A DNA stretch of 64,000 nucleotides from Acanthaster planci (Eukaryota; Echinodermata; Asteroidea; Valvatida; Acanthasteridae), in the NCBI RefSeq assembly GCF_001949145.1, contig NW_019091417.1, forward strand, positions 686,467 to 750,466, read 5' to 3'. Position 1 is the stretch's first letter. Each line of letters starts with the position of its first letter. Of the stretch, positions 39,401 through 50,093 are shown piece by piece. The notes beneath the pieces are model-generated. The model was not told the origin of the DNA, ran no database searches, and worked only from the letters and a program-made list of their open reading frames with translations. Position numbers and translations under genes: made by a program.

Positions 39401-39558
39401 GGGGCGGAGATGAACTGGGCTGAGGCTAATTCAGCCAAGTTTCATCCCTCAGGATACCTCAATTGTCCCTCAGAGTCACTAACAGACAGAGGGCGCTAGT
39501 GCATTTTCGATAATGGGATATGGATATGATGCGATGTGTCGTCTGCACAGATCTGAAC
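36470..39558. other. Head-to-head intergenic region between dachsous and gatb
   Basis: About 3.1 kb holding the promoters and 5' untranslated parts of both genes; no coding exon recognised. The open frames here are short and resemble nothing I know. It includes poly-A/T tracts (37203-37217, 39050-39060), a CTAGCTAGCTAG palindrome near 37662-37684 and several GC-richer stretches (37500-37720, 38100-38200). A CCAAT box occurs near 38588. No TATA box can be assigned with confidence. Confidence 0.7.
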
Positions 39559-39698
39559 ATGGCGGCTTCCGTGAAAATGTTTGGTGTTCGAATACTTTCA
39601 GCGAAAGAAACCCAAATCTGGGTGAAGAGTCGAACTGTGCACCTTTTGTTCTTCAGATGTTGTAGATTTAAGACAACAAGTACAACTTTAAATCCAAG
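39559..39698 (+). CDS. gatb: gatb exon 1: mitochondrial presequence
   Basis: Starts [17 protein letters not shown]. Residues 1-46, phase 2 at the donor (CCAAG|GTAATG). The coding part could start at 39520; an in-frame TAA at 39511-39513 bounds it. Confidence 0.8.
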
Positions 39699-42600
39699 GT
39701 AATGCTTCAATTACAATGCAAGCACAATTTCTAACGCTAGGCAATCACATCACACGTGTTAGTTCATGTACGCGTAACGTTTGCTTGGTTAGTTAAGGCA
39801 TGTTCATCTGTTCATGATGCATGTAAACGCACGGTAGTCGTGATAGTGACTTCTACAGCCGTGGGCCTCACAATTCTGGGAGTACGTACAGACTTACCGG
39901 TAGTCTGACATAGGTCTGAGGAATAGAAAACTCGGGCAAGGCACGGGCCTGCTACATCATCTCTCTCTGAGTCTGATCTCATCAAGCAAGCAAAGATGAT
40001 ATTACTACACACAACTCAGAGACAGTCTCAGTCACGTGATTCATGGAAGTCCGAGAAGTTAACACGCCTCCAAATGGAATTTGTGATCCCCTAAAGATAG
40101 ATGATATTACAAGTTTCAGTGATCCCCTAAAGAAAGGTGATATTCCAAGTTTCAGTGATCCCCTAAAGAAAGGTGATATTCCAAGTTTTGGTGATCCTCT
40201 GAAGTTAGGAAACTATTACTGGTAGGCCTATTTCCGAGTTTCGATGACCATGGCAGCTGAATCTTAAGATATGAGTGAATTATGACAAATACTGTGATTC
40301 ACAGCAACAAGGCCAGGGAGGGTAATTTCAAACCCAGTTCCTTTTCTGTTTACCCATACATGTACTTTGTAGGCTTTCTATTGATTCCAAGAATGCTGTT
40401 ACTTGTTTTGGTACATGTAGGCCCAACAGGCTTTTGAACGATTCCAGTGAATGGGAGAGTGTTATTGGCCTTGAGATCCATGCACAAATTGCATCAAAAT
40501 CCAAGCTGTTTTCTGCCTCCAAGGTACAGTTTATGGCTCCGCCCAACTCCTTGGTTTCACATTTTGATGCTGCTCTGCCAGGGACACTTCCGGTGAGTTG
40601 TAAACTAAGTAACTACACAGTTGAGTTATAAATGCACCAGTGCAGAAAGGAGTCTAAAAATTGGGCTTGAATTAGAACATTTGAAAACGAATTCTTGAAA
40701 CACATTTTCTACAGAAGCTTGTCCAAGTTTGTGTAATTGTTTTACCAATATCTAATTACCTGAAAAACTCGTTGCTGAGCACCATTCCTAACATGAAGTA
40801 AACATAGAACCATTTCCTCTTGGAACGATTTAGTGTTTTATTGCTAAAAAGCTAAAAAGGCACATTAGTTGATCTGCATCATCAGTCAAGTGCTTTGCTC
40901 TTAGTCAATTTTGCAGCATGATCTGTTGTTCTTGTCATCGGCATCCTATCATCATTTTCTTTGTAATTCGTGACTGTAGAAGATTGTTTTCAAAAGGGGA
41001 AATCAAGACCAGCATTTCTTACAGGAGACTGCTACCAGAGTGCATTTGGCAGTCATGCAGATTTACCAATTCAACCCAACCTAACTAAATTACCAAGTTT
41101 TTAAATCAAGTATCAAGTATACAAAATGAATCCTGTGTGTCCATTTTATATGCAAAGGTCCTTAATAAGCGCTGTGTGGAAGCTGGAGTGATGACGGCAT
41201 TAGCTTTGTCTTGTAATATCAACAGGCGCTCACTGTTCGATCGCAAGCATTACTTCTATGCAGATTTACCGGTAGGTCAGCAAATGCGTGGATCTCCAGA
41301 GCTTGTGGAAAATCATCTACTAACTCTTTTGCAAATTATATTAACACCTGTCCTAAATCATTCGAAATCATTTGACTGTGTGGAGTGACCCAATTGCATG
41401 TTCTTTATACCACAACAAAATCCCTGTGAATCAGTCCATGGAATGGCTGGGATCTGTGGTCGTGAGTCCATCTTCACAGCATTGGATTTGGATTCATTCA
41501 GCCCAAGAAAACCCTTAATGAAAAAAAAATTTACCTTTGAGAAATATTCTGCTAGGATCAAAACGTCAAGCCTTCCTTATTTTGTGATTAGTAAAAAGAA
41601 GTATTTGAACTGACCAGCACCCTTGCATTGGTGGTCAATGATTGGCAATGTGAAGCTGTACGTTCATAGAGTGTCAGTTTTGGGTTTTCTTGAAACCACA
41701 AGTTGAAGTTCTGGTTTTGTCAGTGTCTTAGAGTTAACCTGGATATGATGAAAGTGTTGTAGACAGTATTGATGCCGTGATGCAGGTTTCATTGATTCCG
41801 ACAGTCCTGAATTCTCAACAGTTGTAGGATAGATTTATGTGTTTGGTCAGAGCAAACACCTCGATGACTTTTGCATTTCAGTATTATCTTGTTTATTTTA
41901 TTGTTTCATTCCCTGATGTTTTGAGTTTTGGTTTGAATTGCTATTAGTCAGGGTACCAGATCACCCAGCAGCGGGCTCCCATAGCAACAGATGGTCAGCT
42001 GACCTTCACATTATTTAACGAGCAGCAGAGACTTGAACCGACAAGGCACTGTGTCAGGATCAAGCAGATTCAGATAGAGCAAGACTCTGGCAAGAGTCTC
42101 CATGACGATGTCAATCATGAGACACTGGTAGACCTTAACCGAGCAGGTACTATACACCCTCACTTGTGCCTGCCTCACCCACTCTATGCCCCATTTGAAT
42201 GAATCCTCCCCCTGCCCCGTGGGCATTAGAAAAATAAATTGAATCATTAAAAAGGAGAAAAAAGGGAAGAAGGAAAACGAAACAAAGGTAACAAGAGATG
42301 AAAGGGGATGAAAATCACCAATTTGATTAAAATTGAAATTTGATATTTTCTTGCGTATTATTACACCTTGTATGTGCTTTGCATGTTCTGTACGGTTTTG
42401 TGTTATGATAAATCAAATTACTCGAATCAGAGGAACTCAGGCCTAAATGATTATGCAAAATATGCACCATTGGGATTTGAAATTCACGAGTGTATTTTAA
42501 AATGTATTTTGAGTGAAACGGTTTCATATAATGATTTTATTTGCATCACTTTTAGGTGTTGGATTGATGGAAATAGTGACTGAACCAGACCTGTCTAGCG

Positions 42601-45600
42601 CCCTGGAAGCAGCAGCAATGGTCAGGGAATTACAGCTCATTCTGCAGTGTATTGGAACCTGTGATGGACGCATGGATCGTACGTGGGTATTGTATTTGTA
42701 AATTGCACACAGTAGCCATTAGCAAATAGTTCCGTTAGAACTGATAAAGAAGGTGGGTTTGTTTCAAAAGGAAAAGAAATTTTGATATTACTGCAGCTTG
42801 TATTGTTGGCAAGACTTATCCAATCCAAAGATCGTGTCTATGAAGCATCCAAAGTCAAAAATATATTATCTATTTGGGAAACTGCTAATTTAGCAGTTGT
42901 TTTGCTTAGTACGATATTGCTACGGGATTCCGCAGGCCGCAGCTTCCAATTCTTCTTTATTCAGTCTCTAATGATTATCCTTTTGTTTTATTCTAGAGGG
43001 CTCCCTTCGTGTCGATGCCAACGTCTCAGTGAATCGGCCAGGCAACCCACCAGGTGTCAGGGCTGAGGTTAAGAACATCAACAGCATTCGCTTTGTCAAA
43101 AATGCAATAGGTTAGTGTTTAAGACAGAATGGGTTTTTAACAAGGAGATAAATTTGTGCTTATTAGCATCTATCTTAAACGTGCGTTTAAGACTGGCTCA
43201 GGAGAATGGATGCTGGCAGTGTTCAGTCTATTTCAATTCATAAATACCGTTTTTTTCGGAGAGTCAAAAGAAGTCAATACATGATGGATTTCCAACAATT
43301 TTGTTTTTAGAATTTTACTTTCATTGTACCAAACACCCCCGTCCCTTTAATGGTATATTCCTTTGGAAAGTTGTCCAATAGAATATCCTTTTATATGGAC
43401 TTGGCATGCTCATGGTGAGGCACATGCTCACAGACTCTTGCCAATCAGAACCAGGCACACCAGAGTTGAACATTGAAACCAACCATGCTTTATAAGATTG
43501 ACTAGAAGGGCATGGAATTCTGTTCTTTTCATTTTGGCAGATTTTGAGATAGCCAGACAGATTGAGCTTCTTGAGAATGGGCAGGAAGTGGCAGCAGAAA
43601 CGCGCTCTTTTGACCTGAGACTGGGGTAAGCACATCATCATCCATAGACACTTTGGAAAGAATGCCAACCTTGCTGGTGTCGAATTGAAAGGGTTTAATG
43701 CCAAAAAACTGTCATCTTGGCAAGGTGCCAAATTCAGACAAATTCACAATACATGTATGTTCATTTATCTTACTAGTATGTACGAGAACTTTCCTACAAA
43801 TTAATTACTGATAAGAAAGGTATACTGTACATACAATATGGGTAATGGCAGACATAAGTACTAGCTGCAATGTCTAGCGTTTAGCGTCTGTAAGGGGATT
43901 GAAAATCTACAAGACTAAATTCATGCATTTTGGTTGAGCCTCAACTACAGAGCAGTGTAAATCTGCCCTATTTACACAGTACAAAGCCAAATTGAGTAGC
44001 ACTGTTGATGAAACTTAACATCACAAAAATTGTTGAATTCTAGTGTGAAATGTTGTGAGAACTTTGAGGAATTCAGGACCCTACAGAAGCATCGATCATA
44101 ACTAAATACAAAATGGAAGGCACTGCAAGGAGCTTTTGCCTGCTTTCCACTTTGTAAAATACATCCCTTCACCCATGACTTTGTTCCTTTGAGGGAAACC
44201 AGAAAGTCATCTGTTGTCATCTTGGAAAACTAATACTAAACTAATACCACTCATTTGTAGCACATCATCACGAGGGGCTTTAATTTTTGGACATGACCAA
44301 CAAATGTATATGTATGTAGGCCCAACTTAATTGTGTCTGTACCATTTCCCAGGGAGACAGTGTCTATGCGTGACAAGGAAGGGAGGCTAGATTACCGCTT
44401 CATGCCAGAACCCAACCTACCACCACTTATCCTGTACGACAACTCCACCATCCACACTGCCTCTGATGCGAGAAGTGTCGTGAATATTGATGAGGTCAAA
44501 GGTCGCTTACCTGAATTGCCTGAAGCCAAGAGAGAGCGGCTTGTGAAGGATTATGGGATCAGACTTGAAAGTGCAGTGAAGCTTGTGGTATGAATTGCAA
44601 ATTGGTCAAATGAATGATGAAATACACATCTACCTTGCACCTGTCATCATTTTGCACTGGCTAAAACAGATATTTAACTACAAAGATCAAAAGTGGATAA
44701 ACTAATTTACTTAAAATTGATTTGAAAAAATTACCTCAAAGATGTATTTACTTAATTTCAATGCAATGTGATTTCTTTGTTGCAAATTGTCTTTCAGAAT
44801 GAGGATGGCTTGGTTGATTTCTTTGAGGCCGTGATCAGTCAGAATTCTAACAGAGATCCAAAGAAGATAGTCAACTGGCTTGAGACAGGACTCTTGAAAA
44901 ACTTGAATGACTATGATCTCCCTGTATCAAAGAGGTATGTAAGTGTTGGTTGCTCAATTGCACTGTGCTATTGGAAAAGTACAGTACAAAATCTGTCAAC
45001 CTGGCCTTCATCAGCCAATTTGCGGCCTTATTTATGGGTGTTGAAGACTGTTTTCAAAAGGGGAATAAAGTCAGAGATTTCATACAAGATTTACCCTTAG
45101 GTAGCACAGTACATTTGAGTCATGGAGACCCATTGATCATGGCCAACAATAGAACAAACACAATTCAAAATAATGTTCAAAGGAAACACTCTTCAATATT
45201 CCCAGAATTGACTTTGATGAATGATGGATTTTTTCTGGACAAAATTGCTCAGAAACAACCATAACACCTATTAAGTAAGACAATTTAGATATAGGAAAGT
45301 CCTCTTTTTAACTTCAGGATGTGTAACTTTACAAAAGCATCTCTCCTCTCTTCAGTCCAGTGGATCCTAGTAAACTTGGTGAACTTTATGATCTCATGAC
45401 TGATGGGACGATCTCTGCAAACATTGGCAAGAGACTCACAGCTGAAATATTTCAGGGCGACTCCAGACCAATCACCCAGGTATGCCTGGAGTTTCTTTTG
45501 ACTATGCTTCTGCTTAAATTAATTAAAGTGCTATCAGTGTGATTCCTCTTGGCTGTGCCAATATTTTTGATGAAGCTGCGAAAATAATCTGAAGTTTCTT

Positions 45601-46915
45601 ATGAGTGTTGAGTAACCATGTCTCATAAGTGCTGAATGACCATCTCGATATTTGTGTATCTAGACTTGAATTATTACTATTATTTATTCCTTATTTCTGG
45701 CAATGACACCAAGCATTCGTCAAAAGTGCCCTAGGCACTGTAGCTCACAAGTCTGTAGAATGATCAATTCAAAAATGGAGCTTGCTGTAGCTTGATTGTT
45801 TTTCGAAGCCAACGGAACTTTATTATTTTCACTCATTTTTTTAGTTTTTAAATTCCATTAAGATTCACTTGGCTCCTCTTAAGAAGGTTAAGTACAGTAG
45901 GTATGACACGTTGGAAATAGAAAAGTCCACTTTTTTATCTCTGGTTTGTGTAGATCATACACGAGAAAGGCTGGGCTCAGATAACAGATAGACAGGAACT
46001 GAGTCAACTGTGTGAACAGGTCTTGGCAAATAACCAGAAACTGGTGAGTACAAAATATAGACTGATCCAAACTTACAATAAAGCCGTGACTGCGGAGGTA
46101 CGAGTCCAGGGGTGTGTGGCACATGTGAAATGCCTTTTCAACCAAAAGGTGTATACGCTTGCCAACTACCTCGTGTTCACAAGTGCATGTGACATGGGCA
46201 TCATCAGCATTGTGCCGCTGTTGTAATGGACAGTCACCTTATGCAGGCAGCCTCCTGTGTCCCCAACTGCCAACCGTTTGAAGATTAGGCCTGTAAACAT
46301 TGTGTTCTAATTGGTTGATCATCTCTCTGTTGCCTAGTATGATAAATGCTTAAACAAGCTGGGTAAGCAGGAGGTTGTGGCTTGTTAGATTTGTGTTTTA
46401 CCAAAGCAACAAGCCTGTAATTTTTCCCCACTTTTTAGTGGAAAGCTCTGAGCATGCGATGTTGAATACATTACACGTGGGTAATTCCAGAAATAAGGGG
46501 TCCAAAAGCGTAACATTTTCATGTCCCTGTTACATCTGACCTTTGTTATTTGACATGGAAATATCACCAGAATTGATTTCAAACTATTACTATTTGTTTA
46601 GCAGGTGCTTTGCATTCATTTCTCAAGCTTAGGCATTAGAAAATGTGTTCTAAACTTAAAAAATCATATGTCAGACATGATAGGGACACGCAACAAAATG
46701 GAACCCTATTTCCTGGAATTACCTATGTACGTCAATGAAGGTTCCCGATTGACATCTTTCCAAATCAAAAATGTGCTTTTGTTTAGGTGGATTCCTACAT
46801 GGCAGGGAACACCAAGGTCATCAATCGTCTCATGGGGGAAGTGAAGAAGATGACACAAGGCAGAGCAGACCCCGCCACAACGAGACAAATACTCAGTGAC
46901 AAACTGACAAGGTAA
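39559..46915 (+). CDS. gatb: Mitochondrial glutamyl-tRNA(Gln) amidotransferase subunit B (12 exons)
   Basis: GatB is the kinase/transamidation subunit of mitochondrial GatCAB, which converts Glu-tRNA(Gln) to Gln-tRNA(Gln). Exons: 39559-39698, 40421-40592, 41158-41271, 41948-42146, 42556-42678, 42997-43110, 43541-43625, 44353-44587, 44798-44934, 45356-45479, 45954-46043, 46787-46915. All junctions are GT-AG and join into 553 codons plus TAA, against about 557 in human. Family motifs in order: [107 protein letters not shown]. The C-terminal tail ends [17 protein letters not shown]. The first 46 residues are Arg/Lys/Thr-rich with almost no acid, as expected of a mitochondrial presequence. I chose ATG 39559 (AACATGG context). 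In-frame ATGs at 39520, 39526 and 39529 would add 13, 11 or 10 residues. Confidence 0.95.
40085..40210 (+). repeat. 36-bp minisatellite in gatb intron 1
   Basis: Three full units (40085, 40121, 40157) of GATCCCCTAAAGAAAGGTGA followed by TATTCCAAGTTTCAGT, plus a fourth partial unit. The unit length is a multiple of three and the plus strand stays open, reading [12 protein letters not shown] per unit. The surrounding frame (ATG at 40043, TAG at 40223) does not connect in phase with gatb exon 1. Confidence 0.85.
40421..40592 (+). CDS. gatb: gatb exon 2: GatB signature start
   Basis: Encodes [20 protein letters not shown] and [10 protein letters not shown]. Two in-frame acceptors exist nine bases apart (TGTAG at 40420, CAACAG at 40429), giving or omitting three residues. 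Donor GTGAGT, phase 0. Confidence 0.88.
41158..41271 (+). CDS. gatb: gatb exon 3
   Basis: 38 whole codons: [20 protein letters not shown], then [18 protein letters not shown]. Acceptor CAAAG, donor GTAGGT. Confidence 0.92.
41948..42146 (+). CDS. gatb: gatb exon 4
   Basis: Starts [18 protein letters not shown] and ends LVDLNRAG. Acceptor CTATTAG, donor GTACTA, phase 1. Confidence 0.92.
42556..42678 (+). CDS. gatb: gatb exon 5
   Basis: [20 protein letters not shown], then [19 protein letters not shown]. Acceptor TTTTAG, donor GTACGT, phase 1; the alternative GT further on does not keep the frame of exon 6. Confidence 0.9.
42997..43110 (+). CDS. gatb: gatb exon 6
   Basis: [17 protein letters not shown], then [19 protein letters not shown]. 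Acceptor TTCTAG, donor GTTAGT, phase 1. Confidence 0.91.
43541..43625 (+). CDS. gatb: gatb exon 7
   Basis: [17 protein letters not shown], then ETRSFDLRL. Acceptor TTGGCAG, donor GTAAGC, phase 2. Confidence 0.9.
44353..44587 (+). CDS. gatb: gatb exon 8
   Basis: [20 protein letters not shown], then [18 protein letters not shown]. Acceptor TTCCCAG, donor GTATGA, phase 0. Confidence 0.93.
44798..44934 (+). CDS. gatb: gatb exon 9: start of C-terminal helical domain
   Basis: [20 protein letters not shown], then [15 protein letters not shown]. Acceptor TTTCAG, donor GTATGT, phase 2. Confidence 0.92.
45356..45479 (+). CDS. gatb: gatb exon 10
   Basis: [20 protein letters not shown], then [18 protein letters not shown]. 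Acceptor CTTCAG, donor GTATGC, phase 0. Confidence 0.92.
45954..46043 (+). CDS. gatb: gatb exon 11
   Basis: 30 whole codons: [20 protein letters not shown], then ANNQKL. Acceptor TGTGTAG, donor GTGAGT. Confidence 0.91.
46480..46723 (+). mobile_element. MITE copy 2, in gatb intron 11
   Basis: 244 bases starting GGTAATTCCAGAAATAAGGG and ending CCTGGAATTACC. The interior contains GTCCCTGTTACATCTGACC followed by TTTGTTATTTGACAT, shared with copy 3 and, reversed, with copy 1. It ends 63 bases before gatb exon 12. Confidence 0.8.
46787..46915 (+). CDS. gatb: gatb exon 12 and stop codon
   Basis: [20 protein letters not shown], then the family-typical [18 protein letters not shown] and TAA at 46913-46915. 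Acceptor TTGTTTAG. Confidence 0.93.
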   Translation: MDSYMAGNTKVINRLMGEVKKMTQGRADPATTRQILSDKLTR

Positions 46916-47499
46916 TAACAGCTGAAGACACACTCAACTATTGCAAGTCCTGTTGGGCGCAGCGAATTTCTGGACCTGTTGTGAAGCATTGAAAATGTCT
47001 GTTGGAACGACTGGGAACTTGGCAAAACCTACTCTTGGCTGCCACTCTCAACCTGTGGCTGGTAGACTGGCTTCTGCACGTACATGTGCTTTCAATATTA
47101 ATGTCTATCCTACTTCATTTAAACAATCAGGCATTAGCCATTGCCTCACCCATCAGCCTTCTTGCCGACCTGAGGATAATGGAAACCTGAATGTAATGTG
47201 GTTAACAAGTGCTAACGTACATGTTAGAACCCTCCGAAAACATTCATTCTTGGATTTGCCTGGTCGCAGAAGCTGACGACGTAGAAACGTAGCAATGCAT
47301 TTGGATAATGTTTTCCTGATGCTCGCATAGACAGTTGGCTAATGCAATTGCAATTATGCTCGATGAGGAGAGAGCGCCATCACAATCCCATAAGCCACCG
47401 AGGAATTTCAAGCATGCCTCATGTAATTAATCGCATGAAATAAGCAGAATTTCTTGAGTAGGCCAATTTCTTGAGTTATGTTAATTCAGGTTCTTGATA

Positions 47500-48180
47500 A
47501 TGCCCTCTATGAAGCTGGATCAAGAGAAGGTGAAAGTTTCTCAGCAACAGAGCCACCTTTGGTCGGGACAGAACTTTACTGGTTCACAAACAACTAGGAA
47601 ATGCATGCACGATCGCATCATTACCAACAAAATGAATACTCTCAACCAATGTGGCTCCTTTTAACCAATGAGGGGGTGCTTCTGCTTGAGGCAGATTGCT
47701 AATACAGATCAACTGCTATGGTCAGGTTGTAACCCACAACCAGTCTGGGACCAATACTACATTGCAGTTGGAATGACTGAAGCTTGACCAGTAGTCAGTG
47801 GTTTCTCACCAATGTGCGTATGTGTAGTACTGTCCCATTCAAATGATCCTAATTAATGAACCATTTCTTTGCCAGTTCCTTCACCTCTGGTTGCCACTCT
47901 CCCTGCATTCAGTCTCTGCCATCTGGTGTAGTTTCATGTGATCAATTCTTCACTATGTACGATTATGAAAAGGGCTACCTGCCTCAAGCAGATGCACCCC
48001 CTCATTGGTTGAAAAGGGCCGTGTTGGTCAGAAGTGTGTATTTTGTTGGTAGTAATGGGACTGTGATGCATGCATTTTCCTGGTAGTTTGTGAACCAGCA
48101 AAGTTCAGTTCTGACCAAAGGAGCCTCCGTTGCTAAGAAAATAGCGCCCTCTCTTGGTCCAGCTCGAGGTCCATAGAGAA
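47500..48180. repeat. 680-bp element with about 195-bp inverted arms
   Basis: The left arm (about 47500-47694) contains CTTTGGTCGGGACAGAACTT, GGTTCACAAAC, AATGCATGCA and AACCAATGAGGGGGTGC, ending TGCTTGAGGCAG. The right arm (47979 to about 48178) carries the inverted series CTGCCTCAAGCA, GCACCCCCTCATTGGTT, TGCATGCATT, GTTTGTGAACC and GAACT...GACCAAAGGAG. The spacer is about 285 bases. The arms are diverged but clearly paired throughout. Confidence 0.75.
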
Positions 48181-48462
48181 CCATGCGCTGGTTATTATTG
48201 TTCGACTAGAAAGTCCAGTCTTCTATCATGCAGATAACTACACATTTAGTTGACTGTAGTTGTCACTCCAACTTGCCCCAAGTACATGTAGCTGTGACTT
48301 TGTGGCGCACCTGCTGCAGATTTGTGCTTGAATCCACATTAATTTCCAAGTTTAAGGCCCTATTCGAAATGACCACAGTATTTGAACACAACCAACAGAT
48401 TTATATTGAAGAGAATTTTATTCATGATTCTACGTCTTGTTTGTGGGGATTCCACTCCAATC

Positions 48463-48468
48463 AATAAA
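48463..48468 (+). terminator. Candidate poly(A) signal for gatb
   Basis: First AATAAA after the gatb stop codon, followed by a T-rich stretch. It would give a 3' UTR of about 1.55 kb that runs through the large inverted repeat. Confidence 0.4.
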
Positions 48469-49069
48469 CATTTAACTTTTTTCATTAGCAGTCAGTCAGT
48501 TGTATTTGATTTCACTATTATTAGGTTTTAAAAGTTGGAACATGAGATTATACAAAACCCTCATTTTGTAAACATAAATAAAATAAATTTCAAAATATGA
48601 CATTTTCTCGTTTTCTTTGAATTTGTGGTGAAAAGCCAAGTACTGTTTTTTGGTGGCCGTATAAGCCTGTACTTGTACCTGACATTGTCTTTTAATTAAA
48701 GCTTTGTTTAACACCTTCACTTTTGGATAGAATGTTAAAATATTTATGGGCATATTTGAAACCTCAGTCTGCCAAAACACAAAAACAGTGTTCTTGGGTA
48801 GTTGATTACGAACGCCGTGCAAAAGGAGTGCAGCTGCGCTGAAAGTCAAGATAGCAGTCGCCATTTTGACACTAAATGGAAAGATGGCATGAAATTTACC
48901 ATGTCACATTAAATAAAAATCCCTAAATATCCAGATTAAATGGTCAGGGTAAATTCTCTCCAAGAGCCGTGAGTATTTGCCCTGGGTTTCATTTTCCTTA
49001 TTGTGAGTGTGTTCTATTTTACGCAACAAAACCAACATTAAATTAAGGCATGTGCTTATATCCGCCATC

Positions 49070-49075
49070 TTTATT
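49070..49075 (-). terminator. Candidate poly(A) signal for pgk
   Basis: AATAAA on the minus strand (TTTATT on plus), the first one I found downstream of the pgk stop, for a 3' UTR of about 1 kb. It would end before the gatb candidate site, so the two transcripts need not overlap. Confidence 0.4.
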
Positions 49076-50052
49076 CTTGATGGTCTCCATCCACTCCCCA
49101 AGTGGGGGAGTGAGAATCTTGTTTGCGAACAATGTTGGCGCGTTGATTCTCCCCATTCAAAACCCCGTTTTCGTGTTCGTCTAACACGAGAATGGGGTTT
49201 CGAATATGCCCTATGAAAAGAAGGGTGAGCAAAGTTTTTTTTACCAATCACGCCTTATACAAAATTCTCATATTAGTTTGTTTGAAACATTGCAAATCTT
49301 CTAAAATAGGAAAGACATGCAAACATAACGATGCTTTGATCAACTTCACTTAAAATCCAATGAAACTTTCTCATTGCTTTCCATGTGTTGCTTCCATGCA
49401 GCAGGAACTGCTCATTTCAAAATAACATGCGAGTAATTTTCTGTAGCTGATACCTGAATACAGGGCATGTTGGGAATTTCCACACCAACACAATTTGACT
49501 AGCTGGTAATCCACAACAAACCCTAAACTGAGGGTCAAGGGTCAATGGGTACAGAGACTAGGAAGGACATACCCTATCCTGTTTCTTGTAATGTTGATTC
49601 CATGCGAATAAGCCTATGGCAAGATCTACGTGTAGCTGGGTCCAAGTTACTGTGATAAAGTAAGCTCTTGGGGGTCCTTTTCAAATTGACTAACTTTTTG
49701 GCAGTCCCGTTGTGAGATATTTTCATTCAATTTCCCAACTTCAAGATGTAGACAGTCTAATTTTGACACTGGTGAAAGACATTCCCTTATTTGACTGTAA
49801 AAAAAAACAAATGGTAAATCACTTTGCGCATGAAAGAGATGTTTTCTTCAACCCTGAAGAAACACGCTGCTAGAGGATATATGATCTGAAAATTATTCAA
49901 AGATTGACAACAGCACCGTATCTAGCCAGGGAAGCTTCACCACACCTAATCATAGTCTAACTGTATACCCTCCAGGAAGGAACTACACGCACATCCACAC
50001 TGAGGTTTTGACTTTCATACTAACATCAAAGATTTGATATCCTCCCTGGCAG

Positions 50053-50093
50053 TCATGCATCACTTAACGCAGCCACTCCTGGAAGTATCTTAC
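50053..50093 (-). CDS. pgk1: pgk exon 12: last 12 residues and stop
   Basis: Only 41 bases. After acceptor CTCGCAG the reading is [12 protein letters not shown] then TGA (50055-50053), the expected PGK C-terminus. Too short to be found as an open frame. Confidence 0.92.

Larger units (their letters stand above)
46916..50052. other. Tail-to-tail intergenic region between gatb and pgk
   Basis: About 3.1 kb containing both 3' untranslated regions and the 680-bp inverted repeat at 47500-48180. No further coding exon seen. A second small foldback lies at about 49085-49205 (CACTCCCC/GGGGGAGTG, and AACCCCGTTTTCGTGTT pairing with AACACGAGAATGGGGTT). Confidence 0.7.

Noticed and set aside
39485-39502. 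CTCF-like AGAGGGCGCTAGTG near the gatb start (a similar AGAGGGCGCTAT occurs inverted near 48150)
   Set aside because: Only half of a CTCF motif matches and the second instance is part of an inverted repeat; not enough without binding data.
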